DNA from: Acidimicrobiaceae bacterium
Lineage (GTDB): Bacteria; Actinomycetota; Acidimicrobiia; Acidimicrobiales; RAAP-2
Length of the DNA stretch: 26,687 bases
Assembly (NCBI GenBank): GCA_003133005.1
Contig: PKZI01000175.1
Span: 490-27,176 of the forward strand
Reading direction: 5' to 3'
The notes beneath the pieces were generated by a model. It was not told where the DNA came from, made no database searches, and worked only from the letters and a program-made list of their open reading frames with translations. Positions 1 through 7,966 of the stretch are shown piece after piece. The translations under genes and the position numbers were made by a program. How positions within the stretch are numbered: the stretch's first letter is position 1; the number at the start of each line of letters is the position of its first letter.

Positions 1-22
1 TAACCAACTGAGCTAAGCGCCC
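1..22 (-). tRNA. 5' end of a tRNA gene, cut by the window edge
   Basis: Read on the minus strand, positions 22 to 1 give a 7-nt acceptor strand (GGGCGCT), the TA at tRNA positions 8-9, then GCTC and AGTTGGTTA, which is a standard D-stem and D-loop. The anticodon lies outside the window, so the identity cannot be read. A three-base insert after the D-loop GG is common in tRNA-Ile, -Met and -Arg types. The GGGCGC acceptor resembles some tRNA-Ile genes, but this is a guess. Confidence 0.8.
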
Positions 23-33
23 GCAAGGTAACC

Positions 34-39
34 AGCCTA
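34..39 (-). promoter_or_regulatory. Possible -10 box of the tRNA
   Basis: On the minus strand TAGGCT lies 11 nt before the tRNA 5' end, which would place transcription start 4-5 nt upstream of the mature tRNA. The same hexamer precedes the genes starting at 2162 and 19235. No convincing -35 box is visible. Confidence 0.35.
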
Positions 40-116
40 CTTGTCCGCGTTAACGCCTATGGATTCGGAAACAAAATTCACCGCTGCTTCACCCAGGCAA
101 CCACTAATAGAAAGAA

Positions 117-851
117 TCAAATTGGTCCGGTATTCATCATGAAATCGAGCAACTCGGGTGTCGCGCAAAAAATTGGGTGGCGAAGCACCGACTCTGACGT
201 CTCCAATTCGTCGCCCTGGTAATCGCCAGCCACGCCTCCTGCCTCGCGAAGAATCAGAAGACCCGCCAAGTAGTCCCACGGGTTGAGCGAGGAGTGATTC
301 GCCACGCCGTAGACGTCGAATGAGCCGTCCGCCACGAGACATATCTCGAGACTTGCCGCGCCCATCGAACGAGTCTGGGACCATCCGAGGTGGCGCGACG
401 GAAGTCCAGAGAACGCCATCAGCGCGTGCGTATGATCTGTCTGACCACTCGGCGCAATGCCCACACCATCACGGGTCGCGCCACTTCCCTTCTGCGCTTC
501 AAAGACGGTCCCGTCGGCGTGATTCATCACCAGGCCCGCGATGAGCTCAGCACCGCGCAAAACCGCCAGGCTCGTTGAGTAAAACGGAATGCCGCGATCG
601 CAGTTCGTGGACCCGTCGATCGGGTCAACGACCACCGTTAGGTCGCCGCCGCCGCCGCGGACACCCGATTCTTCACTCACAATTCGAAATCCAGCCCCCG
701 ACAAGACACGCAAGGCCACCTCGTCCGCGACGAGGTCCAAGTGGTACTGCGTCGCGCGGACTCCCGAAAGTCCTCGTCGATGTTGACTTTTCACCGCCTC
801 ACCAATCTCTGTTGCGCACGCGCGCAGAGGCGCCAAAATGTCGTCAATCAC
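117..851 (-). CDS. Inositol monophosphatase family phosphatase
   Basis: This 244-residue protein is a Mg2+-dependent, Li+-sensitive-type phosphomonoesterase of the IMPase fold. Visible metal ligands are the Glu of SEESG (about residue 60), the DPIDGST motif at 76-82 (both Asps) and the Asp of PWDYLAG (about 193). These are the three metal-site regions of the family. Length is normal (about 250-270 residues). Members hydrolyse inositol-1-phosphate, histidinol-phosphate, fructose-1,6-bisphosphate or PAP, and the substrate cannot be read from the sequence. In actinobacteria, inositol phosphatase or histidinol-phosphatase roles are both common. The GTG start at 851 sits exactly 6 nt after a TAACGT box, which supports a leaderless mRNA and this start. 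The tRNA lies downstream on the same strand. Confidence 0.9.
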   Translation of the reverse strand: MIDDILAPLRACATEIGEAVKSQHRRGLSGVRATQYHLDLVADEVALRVLSGAGFRIVSEESGVRGGGGDLTVVVDPIDGSTNCDRGIPFYSTSLAVLRGAELIAGLVMNHADGTVFEAQKGSGATRDGVGIAPSGQTDHTHALMAFSGLPSRHLGWSQTRSMGAASLEICLVADGSFDVYGVANHSSLNPWDYLAGLLILREAGGVAGDYQGDELETSESVLRHPIFCATPELLDFMMNTGPI

Positions 852-857
852 GCAATC

Positions 858-863
858 ACGTTA
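858..863 (-). promoter_or_regulatory. -10 box, leaderless promoter of the IMPase gene
   Basis: TAACGT on the minus strand ends 6 nt before the GTG at 851, so transcription would begin on or next to the start codon. No clear -35 box and no Shine-Dalgarno sequence is seen. Confidence 0.5.
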
Positions 864-877
864 GTTGTGGCTCGGAC

Positions 878-883
878 TAACCT
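878..883 (+). promoter_or_regulatory. Possible -10 box for the 892 gene
   Basis: TAACCT lies 8 nt before the ATG at 892. This would give a leader of at most one or two bases. The 40-nt gap is shared with the divergent IMPase promoter, so the two promoters interleave. Confidence 0.35.
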
Positions 884-891
884 AAGTAGCA

Positions 892-1449
892 ATGGCTGCC
901 ATTGATGTCGCTGGTTTCGTCGCGGACCTCAAGGACCACGCGGTGACCCACGGTTTTCACGTCCATGACGAGCGCCATTTCGTCGAGACTTATTCGCTGC
1001 GTCAAGCGTGGGAGGTCGATCTGCACCCCGAAGACGGATGCGGCGGACCCATTGATTTGCACATCGAACTCGATGTCGACCCGCGAACCCTTCTCGCCTT
1101 TGAGGACGCGGTTCTTGGACTTCCCGATGAAGTCGACCCTCCCGACGAGTTTCATTTTCCACTCGTGCTGACCTGGAGCCTTCCACCCATGCCCCACAGT
1201 CCAGATCTACTTCGACTCGCCATTGACTTGGCGCCGATTGGCGGGATGGAAATGCCCCTCGAAGTCACCGCGACCGACTCGTTCGCCTCACCCACCGAAG
1301 CCAGTGAGCGACGAATTTCAATCGTGGCGCGTCGAGCGATTTCCCTCAGTCAGGTCGCCAAGGGCGAAGACCCGCTCTGTGACATCTTTGAGCGCGGACA
1401 CAGCGTCAGCGACTTCTTGCTGCAGGCCGCCGACTCGTGGCTCGGCTAA
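892..1449 (+). CDS. Conserved-looking hypothetical protein
   Basis: I do not recognise this 185-residue protein. It has no signal peptide or membrane segment and is acidic overall. The N-terminal half alternates His/Asp-rich stretches (residues 18-30 and 56-64) with Pro-rich loops (80-104). The C-terminal half looks alpha-helical. Regular third-position GC and the position 40 nt from a divergent promoter support real coding. Its last 13 nt overlap the next gene in another frame, so the two are probably cotranscribed and translationally coupled. There is no catalytic motif on which to propose a function. Confidence 0.75.
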   Translation: MAAIDVAGFVADLKDHAVTHGFHVHDERHFVETYSLRQAWEVDLHPEDGCGGPIDLHIELDVDPRTLLAFEDAVLGLPDEVDPPDEFHFPLVLTWSLPPMPHSPDLLRLAIDLAPIGGMEMPLEVTATDSFASPTEASERRISIVARRAISLSQVAKGEDPLCDIFERGHSVSDFLLQAADSWLG

Positions 1450-1814
1450 AACGTCCTCTTTCGCTTCTCGCTGTACTTCTCGTTACTGGGGTCGTACTCA
1501 GTTCGTGTGGGTCGGGAGGAGCCGTGGCGGATGCCCGAGAATCATGTGGTTACGTGCACAAAGCACTCGCCATTGAAAAACAGAGCATGCAGCCGAACAT
1601 CAGCTCCCAACAACAGGCCACTCTTCAGGCCAATGCGCTCGCCGAGCTACTGAAGGGAACCCAGTCCGCCGCTGACGCGACATCGATGGACGGGAGTTGG
1701 AACGCTCTGCAAACCACGATCAACGAAGCAGAACGAGTGCCACTGGCCGATGTCGCCGCGTCGCTCACGAGAATCTGTCACGTCGCGGATTCGTCGACGC
1801 CGTACCTCAATTGA
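1437..1814 (+). CDS. Small putative lipoprotein
   Basis: This 125-residue protein starts at a GTG inside the end of the previous gene. It has a classic type II signal peptide: basic residues at 3-6, a hydrophobic stretch at 7-20, and the lipobox LSSC with the lipidation Cys at 24, followed by GSGG. The mature part is about 100 residues, mainly Ala/Gln-rich predicted helix, with two further cysteines (near 37 and 115) that could form a disulfide outside the membrane. I know no family for it. The 13-nt overlap suggests coexpression with the upstream hypothetical protein. The gene ends only 6 nt from the convergent gene's stop. Confidence 0.75.
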   Translation: MARLKRPLSLLAVLLVTGVVLSSCGSGGAVADARESCGYVHKALAIEKQSMQPNISSQQQATLQANALAELLKGTQSAADATSMDGSWNALQTTINEAERVPLADVAASLTRICHVADSSTPYLN

Positions 1815-1820
1815 CACTTC

Positions 1821-2162
1821 CTATTTAGCGGGAAACCGTTCGTAGAGCCAGGAAAGTGAATTCTCATCGAGCATCGACTCTTGCCATCCCTGCAGTTGAT
1901 CCTCGAGTGCCGTGAGCGACGCCACTTTGCCAATCACGACAACGGTGAGATCACTAATCGCCTCGTCGTCAACGATGAAGTCACCGAACATGTCCTCGTT
2001 CACGACGGCTTCGGGTTCGACCATTAAGTAAAGCTCACCGGTCGCCTCAACCCACGACAACTCGTATTCGTTGTCCGACGCGTCGGTCCACTCGGAGCCA
2101 AATTCGTACTCGGCACTCTCACGTCGCGCTTCGTTTTGCTCATAGAAGGCTTCAATATCCAT
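1821..2162 (-). CDS. Small acidic hypothetical protein
   Basis: This 113-residue cytoplasmic protein is very acidic (about a quarter Asp/Glu) with few basic residues. A strongly charged N-terminal helix (residues 1-20) is followed by a predicted beta-rich core (32-80, including a DLTVVVIG strand) and a C-terminal WLYERFP segment. I do not recognise a family. Coding is supported by the leaderless-type promoter placed precisely before its ATG (TAGGCT, 6 nt). It is convergent with the lipoprotein gene, with a 6-nt gap and no visible terminator. Confidence 0.7.
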   Translation of the reverse strand: MDIEAFYEQNEARRESAEYEFGSEWTDASDNEYELSWVEATGELYLMVEPEAVVNEDMFGDFIVDDEAISDLTVVVIGKVASLTALEDQLQGWQESMLDENSLSWLYERFPAK

Positions 2163-2168
2163 GGCATC

Positions 2169-2174
2169 AGCCTA
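2169..2174 (-). promoter_or_regulatory. -10 box, leaderless promoter of the 2162 gene
   Basis: TAGGCT on the minus strand ends 6 nt before the ATG at 2162. It is identical in sequence and spacing to the box before kgd. No Shine-Dalgarno sequence is present in the 6-nt spacer. Confidence 0.5.
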
Positions 2175-2296
2175 CGCGCCTCCCTGTGCGCGCGAAAGTG
2201 CGTCGCGCAAGGACTCGCGCGAGTCACGAAAAGTGTTCGCTCGAAGTGCACGGCGATGGTTACGGACGAAGGTGCGCACCGCCCTCTACTGGGCCC

Positions 2297-2998
2297 ATGA
2301 CAACGAAATCAGACGTATTGGGACAGCTGCGACGAGAATGGGAGCGCGTAGGAAGAACGAGCGAGGCGAAAAGGGCCCTCAGAACACTTGATTCGAATCA
2401 CCCGAATCTCGAATTGACGGACTTGATCGATCTCTGTGACGTCGTGCGGCTCCTCGAACGAGGTGGAGGCCGAAGCGTGCTTGAGCGGGCCGAGATAGTA
2501 AAGGCGCTGCTCGAAGAATCGATCGAACCGGCAATTCATCGCGCACTTCTCCAAACGCTCCTACCGGGGATCGTGTCGGTATGTCGCCAACTTCGTTTTG
2601 GCGACGGCATCATTGCCGATCCGAGTGAAACGCTCGCCATGGCACTCGGGCTTGCGAGCGAACTACTCACGGAGTGGTCGGGTCAGTCGCGCCAATACGC
2701 CGCACCGGACATCTTGTCCGCCCTTCGAGGTCGACTTCGTCGTCAACTCCTCAAGGAAAAGGCGACTCTTCGAGCGATGTCATATTTCGAACCTGGCGAT
2801 GATCCGGCCGCGGAGCCGTCACCCCTACTCGCCCGGCTCGCGAGCTTTCAGGGAAGTCAATACGAGCGACTCGCACGCCTCACTTTCGCGCGCGTGTTCG
2901 AAGGTCGATCACTTCGTGAACTCGCGGGTGAGGACCACTGCGCACCCGGCTCACTTCAAGCGGAGTTGCGCCACTTCGCCATCCGACACCTGATTTAG
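2297..2998 (+). CDS. Putative sigma-like or HTH regulatory protein (hypothetical)
   Basis: From the ATG at 2297 the product is 233 residues. The open frame extends upstream to a GTG at 2186, but that stretch is Arg-rich and lies opposite the divergent promoter, so I prefer 2297. The protein is all-alpha. Residues 80-155 resemble a helical sigma region-2-like core, with Arg-rich helices at 144-155. The C-terminal 45 residues (about 188-233) read like a sigma region-4 or LuxR-type helix-turn-helix (GRSLRELA, then a turn, then SLQAELRHF). This is pattern-level similarity only; canonical sigma motifs are missing. It precedes by 65 nt a Thr-rich exported protein and a membrane-tethered BTAD regulator, which suggests a regulatory cassette. 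Confidence 0.65.
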   Translation: MTTKSDVLGQLRREWERVGRTSEAKRALRTLDSNHPNLELTDLIDLCDVVRLLERGGGRSVLERAEIVKALLEESIEPAIHRALLQTLLPGIVSVCRQLRFGDGIIADPSETLAMALGLASELLTEWSGQSRQYAAPDILSALRGRLRRQLLKEKATLRAMSYFEPGDDPAAEPSPLLARLASFQGSQYERLARLTFARVFEGRSLRELAGEDHCAPGSLQAELRHFAIRHLI

Positions 2999-3063
2999 AC
3001 CTACCAAAGGACTTTCCGGCGTGAATCGCTATTACCCACCACAACACCTAGCCTTCGAGGACC

Positions 3064-3633
3064 ATGACCAATCCCAGACGCCTACCGCGCGGCGCCCACT
3101 TGCTGATGTACTCCAGTCCACTGCTGCTCATCGTCATGATTATTACTCTCCCGAGCGCCACGAAGACCCACGTGGCGCTACGCCCCGCGAACGTCGCGCA
3201 CGTCGTCACGACGACGACGCTGGAAAATACGACGACGACGTACGCACCGGCACACTCCAAGGCGACGAATCCAACGACACCGACAACGAGCGTCGCGCCC
3301 CGCGCGGCGACGCCAGTGCCGAAGAGACTGTCCGCCATTACGACAAACTTGACCGTCAGTGCGAGCGCGAGCGCGCCAGACGACAACGTCGCGAGCAGCG
3401 AAGTCGAAGGGCTCGTAAGTCCACTCTCGCCCGTCGCCGTCATCCCACTGCAAGGACCGGGTATCTGGACGATCACGACGTCCTCGCCCAGCGTCAACGA
3501 AATGGTTTGCGCTTCGACCACGCGCCGCGTCGAGAGTTTCGTCGCCCTTTTAAGCGCGCAAAGTTGCCAACTGCAAGTCACCTCAGTGACGTCGGGAGCG
3601 TCACTTTCGTGGCTACTTACTCCAGCCCCCTAA
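3064..3633 (+). CDS. Membrane-anchored Thr/Ala-rich exported protein
   Basis: This 189-residue protein has a basic N-terminus (residues 5-10), one hydrophobic segment (about 13-31, LLMYSSPLLLIVMIITLP), then a long low-complexity Thr/Ala/Pro/Ser extracytoplasmic region (about 35-120) of the kind found in cell-wall-spanning or glycosylated linkers. The C-terminal part (125-189) is more ordered and has two cysteines (about 148 and 167). High third-position GC in this frame, not in the overlapping Arg/Asp-rich frame, marks it as the coding one. No family is recognised. It overlaps the next gene's GTG start by 25 nt, consistent with coupling to the tethered BTAD regulator. A role as its external sensor or partner is inference. 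Confidence 0.65.
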   Translation: MTNPRRLPRGAHLLMYSSPLLLIVMIITLPSATKTHVALRPANVAHVVTTTTLENTTTTYAPAHSKATNPTTPTTSVAPRAATPVPKRLSAITTNLTVSASASAPDDNVASSEVEGLVSPLSPVAVIPLQGPGIWTITTSSPSVNEMVCASTTRRVESFVALLSAQSCQLQVTSVTSGASLSWLLTPAP

Positions 3634-5372
3634 GGCGTTTCGCGTCGGGCCCGTTGCACGGTATTGCCCTCGCGCTCTATTTCTTCCTTTTGCCCTACGT
3701 CGTGGTGAGCAAATGGTCGCTCACCCGTCATGAGACCAATGGGACGCTCATCCAAACGCTCCTGGTGGCGTTGGGCATCTTTTGGACGGCCTTTCTGATC
3801 CAACTCGTGCACAACGTCGTGCAGCTACGACGAGGATTACGACCGCCGCGTGGTGGAAGCGCGTGGCTCGCGGGACTCGTGGTAGCGGTGCTCCCGTTCC
3901 TCATCACTCCCGCCGCGTCGAGTGCGACACTTCATTCAACTCCCGTCGTGCACGTACCCACGGCATTGACACGTGAAGGCAACAACGCTGGTGTGTCGCA
4001 TCGTCTCAAGACGCCCGAGCGCGAACCTTTTGACGTCTTCACAGGGGCGGTACCGATGGCCCTGATTGCCAAACGTCGCTTTGATCAATTACACCAACAG
4101 GAGATCGAAACCAGCGACGACGACGTCGACGACGTCATTACGCTGCTGCGGTCTTACGACCCTCTCGTCATTGCCAACATACGTTCTCTCATAGGACACG
4201 AATTGAGTGGTGTCGTCGTCGTGCCACATGACCTCAACGACCACGTACCACTCACCACCAATGAACCCATCCTCGTACGAACGCTTCACAGTGACGAAGA
4301 AGGGACCCACGTGGCCTTTGCACGAGAAGGGGGCCAGTTCCGCGTCCCCGCAACGCTCGGCGAAACGGACCTGACAACGTCATGTGTGGCGCTGCACGAG
4401 GGGCGCATCGTCTTTGAACGCAACGTCGAAGGTCTCCTACGCGCGCTAGCCACGCGAACGCTTCGTAACGCGACAGTGGTGTACCTCGGTCCGGTGAGGG
4501 ACCTCGACGAGGAACTCCGAGCATGCTGCATCACTTTCGAACGCGACAGCGACGCCGTTCCTTCGCGAGAGCAAGGCGATAGCGAGACCGAAACGTACGT
4601 CACCGATGTGGCGTCGCGTCTCCCAAGACAAGTGCAGCCAGTACGCGTCGAGTTACTTCGCGTCGATCCACAGATCACCGGGATCGTCGAGCCATTTACC
4701 AGTTCTCTTCGTCGACGTTGCGTCGAGATGGTCGCGTATCTTGCGTTGCACCGCGGCGAACCAGTTACCGGTGAGCGACTTCGCACGAGAGTGCTCAATT
4801 ACGCCAAGGTGGACGCGTCCACGCGTACGTTGGCCAATACCGCGAGTGCCGTGCGGCGCAGCCTCGGTGCGGACGAAAACGGCAATCGTCTTCACGCGGT
4901 GTCGTCGTCAGGTTTGTACACCACGCACGGTGTCACGAGTGACGTGGAGGAGTTCCATGTTCTGGTCAATCGCGCGCGCACCGTATCGGTTCACGAAGCG
5001 GCACCCCTCGCGCACCAGGCACTTCAGTTGGTCCACGGCGAACCGCTCGCGAGCGCACTGCGAGGTTTCGAATGGTTCCTCGTGGAGGGCTCGTTCGCGC
5101 AACTGCAACGAGACGGTGAGTGGGCGGCACTGCTCGTGCACCACCAGGCGATGATTGACGAACAGTACGACCTCGCGTTCTGGTCGTTGCGCCAGGGCCT
5201 GCTTATCGACCCATACAGTGATGCGCTCACTGAAGCCCTCAGCCAAGTCCCTCGTTCACGCCAATTTGGCGGCGATCGATCCGGCCGAGCGCAGTACGAG
5301 ACCGTCTGCTCCAGCGACGCTGTAGCGGTGGGCTGGTCGTTCAATCGCCTCGGCGATCAGATCGTTCAATAG
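3609..5372 (+). CDS. Membrane-tethered winged-helix/BTAD transcriptional regulator
   Basis: From GTG 3609 (GGGAG at 3594-3598, 10-nt spacing) the product is 587 residues. Three hydrophobic segments lie at about 17-35, 48-70 and 87-108, then a variable region. An OmpR-type winged helix follows at about 343-440 (YLALHRGEPVTGERLR, then a second helix pair and a GLYTT wing). A bacterial transcriptional activation (BTAD) domain follows at 445-548. This is the C-terminal layout of SARP-type regulators, here linked to a membrane domain. The BTAD repeat looks cut short and is followed by a 40-residue tail lying antiparallel to the Ddl gene, so the last part may be degenerate or frameshifted. The frame is open back to 3021, but that region is a shadow of the Thr-rich gene. 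Its target genes are unknown. Confidence 0.7.
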   Translation: MATYSSPLRRFASGPLHGIALALYFFLLPYVVVSKWSLTRHETNGTLIQTLLVALGIFWTAFLIQLVHNVVQLRRGLRPPRGGSAWLAGLVVAVLPFLITPAASSATLHSTPVVHVPTALTREGNNAGVSHRLKTPEREPFDVFTGAVPMALIAKRRFDQLHQQEIETSDDDVDDVITLLRSYDPLVIANIRSLIGHELSGVVVVPHDLNDHVPLTTNEPILVRTLHSDEEGTHVAFAREGGQFRVPATLGETDLTTSCVALHEGRIVFERNVEGLLRALATRTLRNATVVYLGPVRDLDEELRACCITFERDSDAVPSREQGDSETETYVTDVASRLPRQVQPVRVELLRVDPQITGIVEPFTSSLRRRCVEMVAYLALHRGEPVTGERLRTRVLNYAKVDASTRTLANTASAVRRSLGADENGNRLHAVSSSGLYTTHGVTSDVEEFHVLVNRARTVSVHEAAPLAHQALQLVHGEPLASALRGFEWFLVEGSFAQLQRDGEWAALLVHHQAMIDEQYDLAFWSLRQGLLIDPYSDALTEALSQVPRSRQFGGDRSGRAQYETVCSSDAVAVGWSFNRLGDQIVQ

Positions 5373-6368
5373 CGTCAAGAACGGCAACGGCGGCTCAACG
5401 AAGAGGTACTTGGACAACGATCCAGGGATCGTGTTGATCTCGTTGACGAACAGCTCGGTGGGACTCCATAGGAAGTCCAGTCGTGCGACGCCTCGCACCG
5501 ACGCGACGTTGGCAATCACGCGCGCGCCCGCTTCGACGAGTTCTCGTTGACCGGCGCTCAGTTGCGCGGGAAGCTCCCGCGGAGCAGAGACCATCCCCTC
5601 GCCTCCCACGTATTTATCGCGGTAGTCCAAGATCTCCGCATTTTGATTTCGACGAAGTGGTTTCTCTATTGCCGAGACGCTGAGCGTGGGATACGTGCGC
5701 AACGCAACCTGGACGTCGGTGAGGTCCGCGCGAAACGGTTCGACCACGCACCCACGAGCCAAATGCGCGTTCGTCGTCAGACGTGCCTTGGCGGTTGCGA
5801 GGTCGCCCACCACGTCGATACCAATGGAGGAACCCCCAAAACGCGGCTTTAAAATATAAGGTCCCTCAAACGGAAGCGACACCGTTGAAGAGTCGAGCAA
5901 CGATCGCGGCAGCGTCGCTAAACCCGCCGCCGACACCACACTGGCGAAGGCCCACTTGTCCATGCCGAGGGCCGCGCCCGCCACACTTGGTCCGCTGTAG
6001 TTCACGCCCGCGAGATCGAGCACCGCTTGGAGCGATCCGTCCTCCCCCGGGCCGCCGTGCGTGCAAAGCACGATGGCGTCCATCTCGAGAGGTCGGTCTT
6101 TCGCGAGTTTCGAACCGGCCGCGAAGAACCCACCCCCGTCGCCCACGCGCAGGGTCAGTTCACTCGAAGACTTGGGAACGCCATCGAGAAAGGACTCCGC
6201 CTCAACGTCATTGGGCACACGATGAAAGGAACCAGTCTTGGTCCAATAGATCCCCACGACGTCAGTTCCATTACTCGCCAATTCACGTAATGCCTGAAGA
6301 CCCGTCAGTATGGAGATGTCGTGCTCTGGCGTGGGTCCGCCGAAAAGTACTCCGCTAGTCACCGTCAC
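5256..6368 (-). CDS. ddl: D-alanine--D-alanine ligase family protein
   Basis: This 370-residue ATP-grasp ligase joins two D-Ala for peptidoglycan precursors in the cytoplasm. Family motifs run in order: GGPTPEHDIS (10-19, with the conserved Glu at 15), HGGPGEDG (104-111), KPRFGGSSIG (174-183), an omega-loop DYRDKY (248-253), ARLDF (295-299) and NEINTIPG (309-316). The omega-loop Lys-Tyr pair matches dipeptide-forming enzymes rather than the Phe seen in D-Ala-D-Lac ligases, so D-Ala-D-Ala is the expected product. The end (GSLSKYLF) differs from the usual PGFT type. The last 38 codons lie antiparallel to the BTAD regulator's 3' end. It is the last gene of the operon with the MurF-like ligase, 23 nt downstream of it. 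Start is GTG. Confidence 0.88.
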   Translation of the reverse strand: MTVTSGVLFGGPTPEHDISILTGLQALRELASNGTDVVGIYWTKTGSFHRVPNDVEAESFLDGVPKSSSELTLRVGDGGGFFAAGSKLAKDRPLEMDAIVLCTHGGPGEDGSLQAVLDLAGVNYSGPSVAGAALGMDKWAFASVVSAAGLATLPRSLLDSSTVSLPFEGPYILKPRFGGSSIGIDVVGDLATAKARLTTNAHLARGCVVEPFRADLTDVQVALRTYPTLSVSAIEKPLRRNQNAEILDYRDKYVGGEGMVSAPRELPAQLSAGQRELVEAGARVIANVASVRGVARLDFLWSPTELFVNEINTIPGSLSKYLFVEPPLPFLTLLNDLIAEAIERPAHRYSVAGADGLVLRSAGSIAAKLA

Positions 6369-6391
6369 CTCGTCGCGCCATCATCAACCAA

Positions 6392-7966
6392 TCAAGGGTA
6401 GTGGTCGGGCAAGTCGTTCAAATACAACACGCCGTCGCCACTCGCTAACGTCGTTCGAACCCACGTCACTGCTTGGTCGCGTCTCGCAAATCGCTGCACT
6501 TTCGCCCCGTAGCCTCTCTCGAGTGACGCGGCGTTGGTGCGTCCGACCACGACGAGGTCTGCTCCGACGCCACGTACGTCGCGCGCGAGCGACAGGTTGG
6601 CGTCGAATTGCTCGGGTCCGAGTTCAATGAGTCCCGGCGTCACCACCACGCGGCGATTCACGCGAGGCAGTGTCGCGAGCAGCGCGATCGATGCCTTGGC
6701 GCTCGCGGGATTGGCGTTGAACGTGTCGTCGATGACCGTCACGCCCGAGGGAGCGACCGCAACGTTCGCACGATTTGCAACGGGCATCACGAACTGGAGT
6801 TGGCGAAGAATCTCCGTTTCGCCCGTGCCAATTTCGAGTGCGGCGCCGATTGCGCACGCGAGATTGGTCGGCTGCAGCCCGGGCACGACCGGTATCGAGC
6901 CTCTCGGCGTGCCGTCGATGAGGATCTCCCACTGGCCTTCACGTTCGACCACCCGCACCGAGGCGCTGTCACTTCTCGAACCCGCGGTGCGCACTTTCTT
7001 ACCGCTGCTCTCGAGACGCTGTACCCACGTAGCAAGCCGTTCGTCGTCGACGTTGAGCACCACGACGCGTGCGGTTTCGGTTATCTCGAACTTCGCCCGC
7101 TCGATGGCGTCAAGACTCTTCATCCTTTCGAGGTGAACTGGTCCAATCGCGGTCACGACCGAAATCTCGGGAGGACACCACGAACACAGCTCGGCGATCT
7201 CACCCGGACCATACGTACCCATCTCGGCGATAAAAATCGTGGTGCCGTCCGCGAGATTCTCATTGATCGCGCGACTCAGCCCCGCGCGATTGTTGTAGCT
7301 CCGCGGTGACGCCACGACACCGTCGTGACCCTGCAGCAGGACCGCCAAGTGATTTTTCGTCGATGTCTTGCCGTAACTGCCGGTGATGCCCACGATGAGC
7401 GGACGTATTCGCTCGAGACGCGCGACGGCTTGCTCGACGAACGAAGTGGCGATCGAGCGCTCCGACGAGGAGCGAAGTCCCACGGCCCCACTGAGTTCAA
7501 GTGGAACGAGCCACACCGCGAGCGCCGCAAGAATCCAAGGTCGCGGAAGGAAGAGACCCACGACGACCAACACGAGCGCCAGGAACAATGCGATGACCGC
7601 GAGCATCCGCAGGCGACGTGTCCACGCGAGTTTTCCCGTACGACCACGTAAGGAAAGGCCCCAGGGGGTCCCAACGCCAAAAAGTATGGTCGCGAGAATC
7701 GCCCACCGGTCTTGGTCGAAAATCAATGCAACGAGGAATCCTCCCGCGAGTACGAGCGCGGGGGTGATGGGACGAAAAGGCCACCACTTCGCCGTTCGCG
7801 CGGACGCCGCACTAGGAAGTACCCAGCGCGCCACAAAAAGGCGCATCGACGAGGGCTCGTAATGCTCACGCTGCAGTACGCGAAGCCAACGGGCCATTTG
7901 GGCCAGAAATGCACTTGCGAGACCGATGCCGAGCGCCGTGTCGAGCGCCGCATCCGCCACGCTCAC
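6392..7966 (-). CDS. Membrane-fused MurF-like Mur ligase
   Basis: This 524-residue protein has about 185 N-terminal residues with several hydrophobic segments (about 9-23, 68-84, 88-104, 120-140, 142-160), followed by a complete Mur ligase. The P-loop is GITGSYGKTSTK (193-204). NNRAGL (225-230), EMGTYGPGEI (248-257), TAIGPVHLE (272-280) and DDTFNANP (413-420) fit the MurF branch. MurF adds D-Ala-D-Ala to UDP-MurNAc-tripeptide. Standard MurF is soluble, about 450 residues, and sits in the division cluster, so this is likely a second, membrane-bound ligase. The GTG start overlaps the hydrolase stop by 4 nt (GTGA), and Ddl follows 23 nt later. The acceptor could be an ordinary muropeptide or another amino-sugar or peptide substrate. 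Confidence 0.85.
   Translation of the reverse strand: MSVADAALDTALGIGLASAFLAQMARWLRVLQREHYEPSSMRLFVARWVLPSAASARTAKWWPFRPITPALVLAGGFLVALIFDQDRWAILATILFGVGTPWGLSLRGRTGKLAWTRRLRMLAVIALFLALVLVVVGLFLPRPWILAALAVWLVPLELSGAVGLRSSSERSIATSFVEQAVARLERIRPLIVGITGSYGKTSTKNHLAVLLQGHDGVVASPRSYNNRAGLSRAINENLADGTTIFIAEMGTYGPGEIAELCSWCPPEISVVTAIGPVHLERMKSLDAIERAKFEITETARVVVLNVDDERLATWVQRLESSGKKVRTAGSRSDSASVRVVEREGQWEILIDGTPRGSIPVVPGLQPTNLACAIGAALEIGTGETEILRQLQFVMPVANRANVAVAPSGVTVIDDTFNANPASAKASIALLATLPRVNRRVVVTPGLIELGPEQFDANLSLARDVRGVGADLVVVGRTNAASLERGYGAKVQRFARRDQAVTWVRTTLASGDGVLYLNDLPDHYP

Noticed and set aside
3190..3320. Repeated ACG/GACGAC triplets that look like a microsatellite
   Set aside because: They are explained by the Thr-rich coding sequence. 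There is no regular unit or spacer and no CRISPR-like arrangement.
3048..3581. Long hydrophobic-looking reading frame on the minus strand
   Set aside because: Val/Thr/Ala-rich sequence arises from reading ACGACG-type codons backwards. There is no plausible promoter or motif.
3021..3608. N-terminal extension of the BTAD regulator frame, rich in Arg, Asp and His
   Set aside because: It lies over the Thr-rich exported gene, whose frame has a membrane segment and the expected high third-position GC. The extension looks like an out-of-frame reading of ACG/GCG-rich codons. GTG 3609 with a GGGAG site is a better start.
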